A stretch of DNA of 64,000 bases. Origin: Corynebacterium imitans (GTDB lineage Bacteria > Actinomycetota > Actinomycetes > Mycobacteriales > Mycobacteriaceae). Numbering within the stretch: the first letter of the stretch is position 1; each line of letters starts with the position of its first letter. The stretch is from NCBI RefSeq assembly GCF_000739455.1, contig NZ_CP009211.1:2230595-2294594 (forward strand), written 5' to 3'. A program made the translations under genes and the position numbers. The notes below the pieces were generated by a model. It saw only the letters and a list, made by a program, of their open reading frames with translations, had not been told where the DNA came from and made no database searches. This document shows, piece by piece, positions 27,099-35,344 of this stretch.

Positions 27099-28802
27099 AT
27101 GGATCTGTTCCGCCGACTCGCTCGCTATCGTCGTGAGATTTTCGCGGTGCTCATACTCCAGCTGGTTACCACCCTCGCCACGCTGTACCTACCGGACCTC
27201 AACGCAGACATTATTGATAACGGTGTCGCGCGCGCAGACGTGCCCTACATCTGGAACGTGGGCCTGCGCATGCTCATCGTCGCACTCATCCAGATCGTGG
27301 CGGCCATCGGCGCGGTGTGGTTCGCCTCCCAGGTGGCCATGAAGACCGGCCGGGACATCAGGGCCGCCGTCTACGACCGAGTATCGGGCTTCACCAGCGA
27401 GGACATGGCCCGCTTCGGCACCGCCACCCTAGTCACCCGCGGCACCAACGACGTCCAGCAGGTGCAAATGACATTCCTGCTGTTCATGAACTTCATGGTC
27501 GCCGCACCCATCATGGCCATCGGCGGCATCATCATGGCCCTGCGCCAGGATGCGGGGATGTCCTGGCTCGTTGTCACGGCGGTGGTCGTGCTCGCCGTCG
27601 TGGTGGGCGTCATCGTGGCGATTCTTATGCCGCTGTTCAAGCAGATGCAGAAGCGGCTGGACGCAATCAACGGCCTGCTGCGCGAGCAGATCGCCGGCAT
27701 CCGCGTGGTCCGCGCGTTCGCCCGCGAGGACTACGAGACCGAGCGGTTCACAGACGCGAATCAGCAGATCACTAAACTCAGCCTGAACATCGGCCGCGTG
27801 TTCGTGACCATGTTCCCGGTGATCATGCTCATTCTGAACCTCGCCACCGCCGCGGTGCTGTGGTTCGGCGGCCACCGCGTGGACGACGGCCTGGTGGAGG
27901 TCGGCTCGCTCACCGCGTTCATGCAGTACCTCATGCAGATTCTGATGGCGGTAATGATGGCGACGTTTATGCTCATGATGTTGCCGCGCGCGATCGTGTG
28001 TGCACGCCGCGTGTCGGAGGTATTAAGACACGAACCGCGGATCGTCGACCCGCGTAGCCCTGCGTCCCCGGCGTCTCGCACGGGTGAGGTGGAGTTTCGC
28101 GACGTCACCTTTAGTTACCCCGGCGCGGAGGCGCCCGTGCTGCAGTCGGTGAGTTTCACGGCGCGGCCGGGCACGACCACGGCAATCATCGGCGCGACGG
28201 GTTCAGGCAAGACGACGTTGCTCAGCCTCATTCCGCGTTTGCACAGTCCGAGCCAGGGCCAGGTGCTTCTCGACGCCACGCCCGTCGCCGACATGGCGCG
28301 TCCGGACATCGTGGAGCGCGTGTCGATGGTGCCGCAGAAACCCTGGCTGTTTAGCGGCACGGTCGCGTCAAACCTGCGGATGGGGAACCCGGATGCGACG
28401 GATGCGGAGCTGTGGAACGCGCTTCGGGTGGCGCAGGCTGACTTCGTGGACGACTTGGAAATGGAGATTTCGCAGGGCGGCACGAACGTCTCTGGCGGGC
28501 AGCGTCAGCGCCTGTCGATCGCGCGGATGCTCGTCGCCCAGCCTGACGTGTATCTCTTTGACGACTCGTTTTCCGCGCTTGATGCAGCCACGGACGCTCG
28601 CGTGCGCGCGAGTATGACCGAGTACACCGCGGGGAAAGTGGTGATTGTGGTGGGGCAACGCGTGGCGTCGATGAGCGGGGCCGACCAGATTCTGGTGATG
28701 GAGGCCGGCGAGATTGTGGCGCGCGGCACGCACGACGAGCTCATGGCATCGAGCGCAACCTACCGGGAGATCGCGCAGAGCCAGAAGGCGGTACAGGCAT
28801 GA
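27099..28802 (+). CDS. ABC exporter half-transporter with degenerate ATP site
   Basis: Fused membrane/ATPase subunit of 567 aa. Six N-terminal helices (from FAVLILQLVTTLATLYLP) are followed by an NBD with Walker A IGATGSGKTTLL and signature VSGGQRQRLSIARM. Walker B is YLFDDSFSALD and the switch region is VVGQRVASM. The catalytic Glu is replaced by Asp and the switch His by Gln, the pattern of the degenerate subunit in heterodimeric exporters such as TM287/288 or LmrCD. It overlaps the next gene by 4 bases. Substrate is unknown. The first codons differ from the fragment at 21803, which suggests this 5' end was remade at an island junction. Confidence 0.93.
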   Translation: MDLFRRLARYRREIFAVLILQLVTTLATLYLPDLNADIIDNGVARADVPYIWNVGLRMLIVALIQIVAAIGAVWFASQVAMKTGRDIRAAVYDRVSGFTSEDMARFGTATLVTRGTNDVQQVQMTFLLFMNFMVAAPIMAIGGIIMALRQDAGMSWLVVTAVVVLAVVVGVIVAILMPLFKQMQKRLDAINGLLREQIAGIRVVRAFAREDYETERFTDANQQITKLSLNIGRVFVTMFPVIMLILNLATAAVLWFGGHRVDDGLVEVGSLTAFMQYLMQILMAVMMATFMLMMLPRAIVCARRVSEVLRHEPRIVDPRSPASPASRTGEVEFRDVTFSYPGAEAPVLQSVSFTARPGTTTAIIGATGSGKTTLLSLIPRLHSPSQGQVLLDATPVADMARPDIVERVSMVPQKPWLFSGTVASNLRMGNPDATDAELWNALRVAQADFVDDLEMEISQGGTNVSGGQRQRLSIARMLVAQPDVYLFDDSFSALDAATDARVRASMTEYTAGKVVIVVGQRVASMSGADQILVMEAGEIVARGTHDELMASSATYREIAQSQKAVQA

Positions 28803-30685
28803 GTGAGCAAAAGCCACGCAAGGCGAAACAGTTCTGGCCCTCGGCAAAGCGGCTGGTCGGCCTGCTCGCGCCGTACAAGCTGGCGCTGACGGCGGTCTTT
28901 GCCATGAACGCCGTCGCGGTCGTGCTGGCGGTGTTTGCCCCGCGTGTCATGGGTCGGGCGATGGACGTGATCTTCTCCGGCGCGATTTCGGCGCGCATGC
29001 CGGCCGAGGTGAGCAAAGCGCAAGCGGTCGAGGGGCTGCGCGCCACAGGGCAGGAACGCTTTGCCGACATGGCTGCGGCGATGGATCTGCGCCCGGGTGA
29101 AGGCATCGATTTCGGGCACCTGCGCGAGCTCATTGTCCTGGTCCTCGCGCTGTACGTGGTCTCGTCTGTGTTGATGTGGGCGCAGGGCGCGGTACTGAAC
29201 CGGCTCACCATGCGCACGGTCTTCGCGCTGCGCGAACGGGTTGAAGCGAAGCTGCACCGCCTGCCCCTGAACTACTTTGATACGCGCCAGCGTGGCGACG
29301 TGATGAGCCGCACCACGAACGATGTGGACAACGTGCAGCAGGCGTTGCAGCAGGCCCTCTCGCAGATATTCAACGCGGTGCTCACGTTGGTGGGCATCAT
29401 CGTGATGATGTTCGCGATTTCCTGGCAGCTTGCACTGGTGGCGCTTTTGGCGATCCCGCTCACGGGTCTTGCGATGGGCGTGGTGGGCACGCGCTCGCAA
29501 GCCCAGTTCGCGGCGCAATGGAAGGCCACAGGCGAGGTCAACGGCCAGGTCGAGGAGGCCTTTTCGGGCCACGAGGTGGCACTCATCTTCGGCCGCACTG
29601 ATGAGCTGCACCGCGAGTTCGACGAGCGCAACGAACGTCTTGCCGTTGCTGCGAGCAAGGCGCAGTTCTTGGCCAACTCGATGCATCCGCTGATGCAGTT
29701 CATCTCCTACCTCTCGTACGTGGCCATCGCCGTTTTCGGCGGCCTGCGGGTGGCCAGCGGGCACATGACGCTTGGCGACGCCACCGCGTTCATCCAGTAC
29801 TCACGCCAGTTCAACCAGCCACTCGGCGAACTGGCCGGCATGATGCAAATGGTCCAATCCGGTGTCGCCTCCGCCGAGCGTATCTTCGAGTTGCTCGACG
29901 CGGAAGAAGAGGTGGCGGATGTGCGGGACGACGCGGCGTCGGCAAGCGAAAAGCCCACGGGCCAAGTGGAGTTCCGAGACGTCTCTTTCTCATACACCGA
30001 CGAGCCCTTGATCCAGGACCTGAACTTGCGCGATGCACCGGGGCAGACCGCCGCGATTGTGGGGCCAACCGGCGCTGGCAAGACCACGCTGGTCAACCTG
30101 CTCATGCGCTTCTACGACGTGGACGAGGGCGCGATTTTCCTCGACGGCCGCGACATCCGCACCTTGAAGCGCGCAACACTGCGCAGCCAAGTCGGGATGG
30201 TATTGCAAGACGCGGTGCTCTTCGAAGGCACGATCATGGAAAATATTCGCTACGGGCGGCTCGACGCGACGGACGACGAGGTCATCGCTGCGGCAAAGGC
30301 CACGTACGTGGACCGGTTCGTGCGCGCCCTGCCAGATGGCTACGACACGGTGGTGGACCAGGACGGCGGTGCGCTTTCGGCAGGTGAGCGGCAACTGATC
30401 ACGATTGCCCGCGCGTTTCTCTCCCAGCCCACCATCCTGGTGCTTGATGAGGCGACCTCAGCGGTTGACACGCGCACCGAGGTGCTCGTGCAGCAGGCGA
30501 TGCATGCGCTGCGGGCGCAGCGGACCTCCTTTGTGATCGCGCACCGCCTTTCCACCATTCGGGACGCGGACGTGATCTTAGTCATGGAGTCCGGCCAGAT
30601 TGTGGAGCAGGGCACGCACGATGAGCTGCTCAAACGCCGGGGCGCGTACTACGCACTACACCAGAGCCAGTTCGCAAATACTTAG
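28799..30685 (+). CDS. ABC exporter half-transporter, canonical partner
   Basis: Second half of the heterodimer, 628 aa. Membrane helices begin at LVGLLAPYKLALTAVFAMNA. The NBD has Walker A VGPTGAGKTTLV, Walker B ILVLDEATSAVD with the catalytic Glu, and switch IAHRLSTI, so its own site motifs are intact. The signature reads LSAGERQL, a deviation from LSGGQ that would complete the degenerate site opposite. A ~40-residue extracellular insert (FSGAISARMPAEVSKAQAVE...) lies between the first helices. A GTGA/ATGA overlap with the previous gene implies coupled translation. Confidence 0.93.
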   Translation: MSEQKPRKAKQFWPSAKRLVGLLAPYKLALTAVFAMNAVAVVLAVFAPRVMGRAMDVIFSGAISARMPAEVSKAQAVEGLRATGQERFADMAAAMDLRPGEGIDFGHLRELIVLVLALYVVSSVLMWAQGAVLNRLTMRTVFALRERVEAKLHRLPLNYFDTRQRGDVMSRTTNDVDNVQQALQQALSQIFNAVLTLVGIIVMMFAISWQLALVALLAIPLTGLAMGVVGTRSQAQFAAQWKATGEVNGQVEEAFSGHEVALIFGRTDELHREFDERNERLAVAASKAQFLANSMHPLMQFISYLSYVAIAVFGGLRVASGHMTLGDATAFIQYSRQFNQPLGELAGMMQMVQSGVASAERIFELLDAEEEVADVRDDAASASEKPTGQVEFRDVSFSYTDEPLIQDLNLRDAPGQTAAIVGPTGAGKTTLVNLLMRFYDVDEGAIFLDGRDIRTLKRATLRSQVGMVLQDAVLFEGTIMENIRYGRLDATDDEVIAAAKATYVDRFVRALPDGYDTVVDQDGGALSAGERQLITIARAFLSQPTILVLDEATSAVDTRTEVLVQQAMHALRAQRTSFVIAHRLSTIRDADVILVMESGQIVEQGTHDELLKRRGAYYALHQSQFANT

Positions 30686-30798
30686 GCAGCCTGTATTTAA
30701 TTTGCTGTAAGTTAACCGAAAAGACACGGGGAATCTGCTTCACACATCTAAAGTGCGCGGTGACCGACTTTTTGTACACACGTTGATCGAGAGCGCAG

Positions 30799-32073
30799 AT
30801 GAGCAGAGACGTCACACGCGACGCGGGGGGTAGCACCGTCGCCACCAAGCATCACCCAGACACGAAGCCGCAGGAAGCACAGAGCGAGAACAGCGGGGAC
30901 GCACCGGCCGACCCGCTCGGCTGGCTCCCCTTGAGCGGGGGCGCGAAGAAGGCGGCCGAGTGGATCTCGGTCGTCGTGGCCATCTGGCTGCTGCTCAACG
31001 CCGTCGGCATGATCGGTGCCGGCTTCAAGATGGCGGCGGGCGACCAGGCCAAGGAACTGTTCTCCTTCGCAGAGAACCCCTTCGTCGGCCTGGCGGTCGG
31101 CATCCTCGCCACCGCCATCATGCAGTCGTCTTCCACCACCACCTCTATCACTGTCGGCATGATCGCCGGTGGCCTCCCACTCGAGGTGGCGGTCCCCATG
31201 CTCTTTGGTGCCAACATCGGCACCACGGTGACCTCGACCCTGGTCGCGCTTGGCCTCTCCGGCAATAAGCAGCAGTTCCACCGGGCATTTTCCATGGCCA
31301 CGGTGCATGACTTCTACAACCTGCTCGCGCTGGCCATCTTCTTCCCGCTCGAAATCTTCACGGGCTTCCTCTCCAAGGTCTCTGGCGTCTTCGCCGGCTC
31401 GCTTGCGGGCGAGGGCGACGGCGTGCTCGCCGGCATCTTCGAGGTCATCGGCGACGGTGTGGACGCAATCACGGAGCCGCTGGTCAACCTGGCCAAGTTC
31501 CTCGTCGGCCCGTTGGGCGACGTGTGGGGTGGCATCGTGCTGTCCATCGGCGGCGTGGTGCTCATCCTGGTGGTCATCGGCTACATCGGCAAGATGCTCT
31601 CTGCCCTGCTCGTGGGCCGTGCCCAGGAGATGCTGCACGCGGCGCTCGGCCGCGGCCCGATCACGGGCATCCTCTCCGGTGCCATCATCACCACTGCGGT
31701 GCAGTCCTCCTCCACCACAACCTCGCTGACCGTGCCGCTTGCCGCCTCCGGCAAGTTCAAGGTCAAGGAGCTGTTCCCCTTCGTGGTGGGTGCCAACATC
31801 GGTACCACCGTCACCGGTCTCATCGCCGCCTTCTCCGCCTCCGGCGTGGAGGCAGAGGCCGCGATGCAGGGCGCGCTCGTCCACACCATGTTCAACGTGT
31901 TCGGTGCGATCGTCATTATGTCCCTGCCTTTCCTGCGTGCCCTGCCCCCGAAGGGCGCAAACTGGCTCGCCACCTTGGCGGACAAGAACAAGTGGTACGT
32001 CTTCATCTGGGTCGGCGGCGTCTTCTTCGCCCTCCCACTGCTCGCTGTTTTGATCACCAACGTCTTCTTCTAA
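30799..32073 (+). CDS. Na+/phosphate cotransporter, NptA family
   Basis: Inner-membrane symporter of 424 aa with two inverted repeats. Each carries QSSSTTTS (MQSSSTTTSITVGMI and VQSSSTTTSLTVPLA) and GANIGTTVT, the family signatures for Na+ and phosphate binding. It probably takes up phosphate with sodium. It leads an apparent operon with a 97-aa protein and a PstS-like lipoprotein (gaps of 18 and 10 bases). Confidence 0.93.
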   Translation: MSRDVTRDAGGSTVATKHHPDTKPQEAQSENSGDAPADPLGWLPLSGGAKKAAEWISVVVAIWLLLNAVGMIGAGFKMAAGDQAKELFSFAENPFVGLAVGILATAIMQSSSTTTSITVGMIAGGLPLEVAVPMLFGANIGTTVTSTLVALGLSGNKQQFHRAFSMATVHDFYNLLALAIFFPLEIFTGFLSKVSGVFAGSLAGEGDGVLAGIFEVIGDGVDAITEPLVNLAKFLVGPLGDVWGGIVLSIGGVVLILVVIGYIGKMLSALLVGRAQEMLHAALGRGPITGILSGAIITTAVQSSSTTTSLTVPLAASGKFKVKELFPFVVGANIGTTVTGLIAAFSASGVEAEAAMQGALVHTMFNVFGAIVIMSLPFLRALPPKGANWLATLADKNKWYVFIWVGGVFFALPLLAVLITNVFF

Positions 32074-32091
32074 GGACCTCAAGGAACTGCT

Positions 32092-32385
32092 ATGCCCCAC
32101 ACTGATCCCGACCAGTCCGCATCCGGCAAGAGAGCGCAGAAGCTGATTGACGCCGACGCGCCGAACGCCGAACTGCAAGAGCTGATCAACGAACTCGAAG
32201 AGACCACCCACATCCTGCGCAACGAGCTCGAGGTGCGCGAGAAGACGGATCACGAGCGTCTCACCCCGGAGCAGCTCGAAGAGCTCAACCGCATCCCGCA
32301 ATACCTGGAATTGACACGCCCGCGCTGGCGCGATGTGCTCAACCTCTTCCGCGAACTGCGCGACGAAGCGTCGAAGAAGAAGTAG
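32092..32385 (+). CDS. Conserved small cytosolic protein, unknown function
   Basis: Product of 97 aa, highly charged and mostly helical (LQELINELEETTHILRNELE), no membrane segment or Cys. It lies between the Na/phosphate symporter and the phosphate-binding lipoprotein with short gaps, so it probably belongs to the same unit. I do not recognise a family. Confidence 0.8.
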   Translation: MPHTDPDQSASGKRAQKLIDADAPNAELQELINELEETTHILRNELEVREKTDHERLTPEQLEELNRIPQYLELTRPRWRDVLNLFRELRDEASKKK

Positions 32386-32395
32386 GGGAACGCAC

Positions 32396-33343
32396 ATGAA
32401 GAAGCAGCTGCTCGCACTCACCACCGCCCTTCTCATCGGCGCTGGCGGGCTCACCGCCTGCTCCACCGAGTCCGGCTCAGACGCCCACTCGGGCACGGAC
32501 GTCCCGATCCACGTCACGGGTTCCGCCACCGTCGAGCCGATCACCGCCTTTATTGCTGAGCGCTCCCAGCAGGACGTGCGCATCACCGCCGACGGCTCCA
32601 CCGACGGCTTCGCCGACTTCTGCGACGGCAAGTCGGACATCAACGACTCCTCCGTGCCGATCCCGGAAGAGTTCCAAAAGCAGTGCAGCGACAACGGGGT
32701 GGAGTTTATCGAGCTGCCCATCGCACTGGATGCAGTGACCATTGTGAAGAACGCCGAGAACACGTGGGCACACGATCTCACCGTCGAGCAGCTGCACGAC
32801 GTGTGGTCGCAGGATTCCCCGGTCACCACCTGGTCCGACATCGACCCGTCCTGGCCTGACGAGGAGATCTCCCTCTACGGCCGCCCGGACGGCTCCGGCA
32901 CCCTTGAGGTGTTCAAGGACAAGGTGCTCGGCGGCGACACGATCCGCGAGGACTACGAGGCCACCGACGATATCGACGAGCTCTCCACCTGGATCGCAGA
33001 GGACACAAACGGCATCGGTTTCATGGGTATCGGTAACTACCTGGCCACCGAGGGCGAGGCGCGCGACCGGATCGACAACGTCACCGTCGACGGCGTCGCC
33101 CCCGCGCGCGATGCCACCCAGGAGGGCGAATACCCCTTGGCGCGTCCGCTCTTTGTCTACGTCAACGCCGATTCTGTAGAGAACAACGGCGCGCTGGAGG
33201 AGTTCATGAACGCCTACCTCAACCGCGTCGAGGGCGTGCTGCCGCGCGTGTACTTCTACCAACTGCCGGAAGAGGAATACGACGCGGCCCGCACCCGATT
33301 CACCGACCGCGTGACCGGTCCGGATTCCCGCTGGACCGCATAG
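32396..33343 (+). CDS. PstS-like phosphate-binding lipoprotein
   Basis: Exported lipoprotein of 315 aa: signal peptide MKKQLLALTTALLIGAGGLT followed by the lipobox Cys (LTAC). The body has the PBP-like features of phosphate binders: VTGSATVEP near the start, SRPDGSGT-like GRPDGSGTLEVF, and FMGIGNY. No pstCAB genes follow; instead it sits behind the Na/Pi symporter, so it may feed or sense phosphate for that system. The upstream in-frame extension to 32333 lies inside the previous gene and is rejected. A terminator follows. Confidence 0.88.
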   Translation: MKKQLLALTTALLIGAGGLTACSTESGSDAHSGTDVPIHVTGSATVEPITAFIAERSQQDVRITADGSTDGFADFCDGKSDINDSSVPIPEEFQKQCSDNGVEFIELPIALDAVTIVKNAENTWAHDLTVEQLHDVWSQDSPVTTWSDIDPSWPDEEISLYGRPDGSGTLEVFKDKVLGGDTIREDYEATDDIDELSTWIAEDTNGIGFMGIGNYLATEGEARDRIDNVTVDGVAPARDATQEGEYPLARPLFVYVNADSVENNGALEEFMNAYLNRVEGVLPRVYFYQLPEEEYDAARTRFTDRVTGPDSRWTA

Positions 33344-33360
33344 GCGAGTGTTAAACTCTG

Positions 33361-33390
33361 AAGGGTCGGAGAGATCTCCGGCCCTTTTCT
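33361..33390 (+). terminator. Rho-independent terminator after the PstS-like gene
   Basis: AAGGGTCGGAG pairs with CTCCGGCCCTT (one T-G pair) around AGAT, ending in TTTTCT, 17 bases past the stop codon. Confidence 0.85.
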
Positions 33391-33424
33391 CCGCGCGTTT
33401 GAACCAAAGGAGCTCGTTTCCCTC

Positions 33425-34045
33425 ATGACCAGTGCCCGCCAGCCAGATCACGTGCGGCTTTCTGATGCAGACCGCACCGCGGCCATGACCGCGCTCGGTA
33501 ACGCGCTGGGCGAGGGCCGGCTGAGCATGCAGGAGTACGACGAGCGCTGCCAGGCCTGCACCACCGCGAAAACGCGCACGGACCTCGCTCCCCTGTTCGC
33601 CGACCTGCCGCAGCGGCCGACGTTCGGCTCGCAGGAGCTCGCCCAGCAGCAACACGACGTACCTGTCTTTAGTGCCCGCGAGGTCGTCGAGGCGCGCCGC
33701 TCGGGGCGGCGGATGCGCGCCGGCATCTTCTGGCTCGGCGCGGTCGGTAGCTTCACCGCCGCCGTCGCGATAAACGCGCCCGTCCTGCTTGCGGTGATCC
33801 CGGTGTTGTTCATCCTGCTCTACGTCATGAAGGTCGGCCCGGACAGCTGGTACAGCCCCTCGCTGCGCGACATCGAACGGGCGCAGCGCCGACTCGTTCG
33901 CGCGAAGCAGCTCGAGCTGGAGGCGGACCGTGCCTTTGACGTAGCGCAGCGCAAGGTGGAGCGCCGCGAGCAGATCGACCGGCTCACGGGCGATACCCTG
34001 AATTTTGCGCAGGAATCCCTGAACAAGTTCCGCCGCCGTGGCTAA
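33425..34045 (+). CDS. DUF1707 domain membrane protein
   Basis: Product of 206 aa. The N-terminal DUF1707 segment (HVRLSDADRTAAMTALGNAL, EGRLSMQEYDERCQACTTAK) is an actinobacterial domain often fused to membrane parts. Two close hydrophobic segments (MRAGIFWLGAVGSFTAAVAI and VLLAVIPVLFILLYVM) and a charged helical C-terminus follow. Function unknown; relatives are linked to envelope or regulatory roles without proof. AAAGGAG precedes the ATG. Confidence 0.88.
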   Translation: MTSARQPDHVRLSDADRTAAMTALGNALGEGRLSMQEYDERCQACTTAKTRTDLAPLFADLPQRPTFGSQELAQQQHDVPVFSAREVVEARRSGRRMRAGIFWLGAVGSFTAAVAINAPVLLAVIPVLFILLYVMKVGPDSWYSPSLRDIERAQRRLVRAKQLELEADRAFDVAQRKVERREQIDRLTGDTLNFAQESLNKFRRRG

Positions 34046-34054
34046 CATGGCCGT

Positions 34055-35341
34055 ATGGCCACTAATAAGGATGAATCCGCCCCGCAGCCCACACCGGCGA
34101 AGGCAAAGAAGCCTCGCCGGCACCGCCACTTCGACCAGGCCGACAAACTGAAAAATGTCTTCTACGACATTCGCGGCCCGGTGTCTGCCACCGCGGAGGA
34201 GATGGAGCGCGACGGCCACACCATCCTCAAGCTCAACACCGGCAACCCTGCAGTCTTCGGTTTCGAGGCTCCGGACGTGATCATGCGCGACATGATCGCC
34301 AACCTGCCCACCTCGCAGGGTTACACCACCTCCAAGGGCATCACCTCGGCCCGCCGCGCCGTGGTGACGCGCTACGAAATGATCGACGACTTCCCGCCGC
34401 TCGACATCGACGATGTCTACCTGGGCAACGGTGTCTCCGAGCTCATCAGCATGGTCACCCAGGCCGCGCTGAACGACGGCGACGAGATCCTCATCCCCGC
34501 CCCCGACTACCCGCTGTGGACGGCCGCGTCCACCCTGGCAGGCGGCAAGGTTGTCCACTACACCTGCGATGAGGAGGACAATTGGAACCCCTCACTGGAG
34601 GACATTCGTTCCAAGGTCACCTCCAAGACGAAGGCGATCGTGGTGATCAACCCGAACAACCCCACCGGGGCCGTCTACTCCCGCGAAGTGCTCGAGGGCA
34701 TCGCCGACATTGCGCGCGAGCACGAGCTGATGATCTTTTCCGACGAAATCTATGACCGCGTGCTTTACGACGATGCGCAGCACATCTCCATGGCCGAAGT
34801 TGCCCCCGACGTCATCACCCTGACGTTTAACGGCCTGTCCAAGGCCTACCGCGTGTGCGGCTACCGCGCAGGCTGGATGGTCATCACGGGCCCGCGCCGG
34901 CGCGCGAAGGGATTCATCGAGGGCCTCGACCTGCTCTCCGGGACGCGTCTGTGCGCGAACGTGCCCGGCCAACACGCGATCCAGGTCGCGCTCGGCGGGC
35001 GCCAATCCATCTTCGAGCTCACCGCGGAGGGCGGCCGCCTGCGCAAGCAGCGCGACGTGGCGGTACGCAAGCTGCGCGAGATCCCGGGCATCTCAGTGGT
35101 CGAGCCGAAGGGCGCGCTGTACTGCTTCCCCAAGATCGACACCGAGATGTACAACATCCACGACGACGAGCGCTTCATGCTGGACCTGCTCAAGTCGGAG
35201 AAGATCCTGATGGTGCAGGGCCGGGGCTTTAACCACCCCGCCCCGGATCACTTCCGCGTGGTCACCCTGCCGTGGGCGTCCCAGCTGGAAAACGCCCTCG
35301 AGCGGCTAGGCAACTTCCTGGCCGACTACCACCAGCACTAG
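34055..35341 (+). CDS. alaT: PLP-dependent alanine aminotransferase (AlaT-like)
   Basis: Fold-type I aminotransferase of 428 aa that interconverts pyruvate/glutamate and alanine/2-oxoglutarate, judged by strong resemblance to corynebacterial and enterobacterial AlaT. The Schiff-base Lys lies in NGLSKAYRVCGYRAGW; NPNNPTGAVYS and FSDEIYDRVLYD are the PLP-phosphate and ring contacts. It begins 9 bases after the DUF1707 gene and converges on the next gene with a 3-base gap. Confidence 0.93.
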   Translation: MATNKDESAPQPTPAKAKKPRRHRHFDQADKLKNVFYDIRGPVSATAEEMERDGHTILKLNTGNPAVFGFEAPDVIMRDMIANLPTSQGYTTSKGITSARRAVVTRYEMIDDFPPLDIDDVYLGNGVSELISMVTQAALNDGDEILIPAPDYPLWTAASTLAGGKVVHYTCDEEDNWNPSLEDIRSKVTSKTKAIVVINPNNPTGAVYSREVLEGIADIAREHELMIFSDEIYDRVLYDDAQHISMAEVAPDVITLTFNGLSKAYRVCGYRAGWMVITGPRRRAKGFIEGLDLLSGTRLCANVPGQHAIQVALGGRQSIFELTAEGGRLRKQRDVAVRKLREIPGISVVEPKGALYCFPKIDTEMYNIHDDERFMLDLLKSEKILMVQGRGFNHPAPDHFRVVTLPWASQLENALERLGNFLADYHQH

Positions 35342-35344
35342 CCG

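Noticed and set aside
30748..34558. Long minus-strand frames (697 and 693 codons)
   Set aside because: Antisense to the symporter, lipoprotein, DUF1707 and alaT genes, all with clear family motifs.
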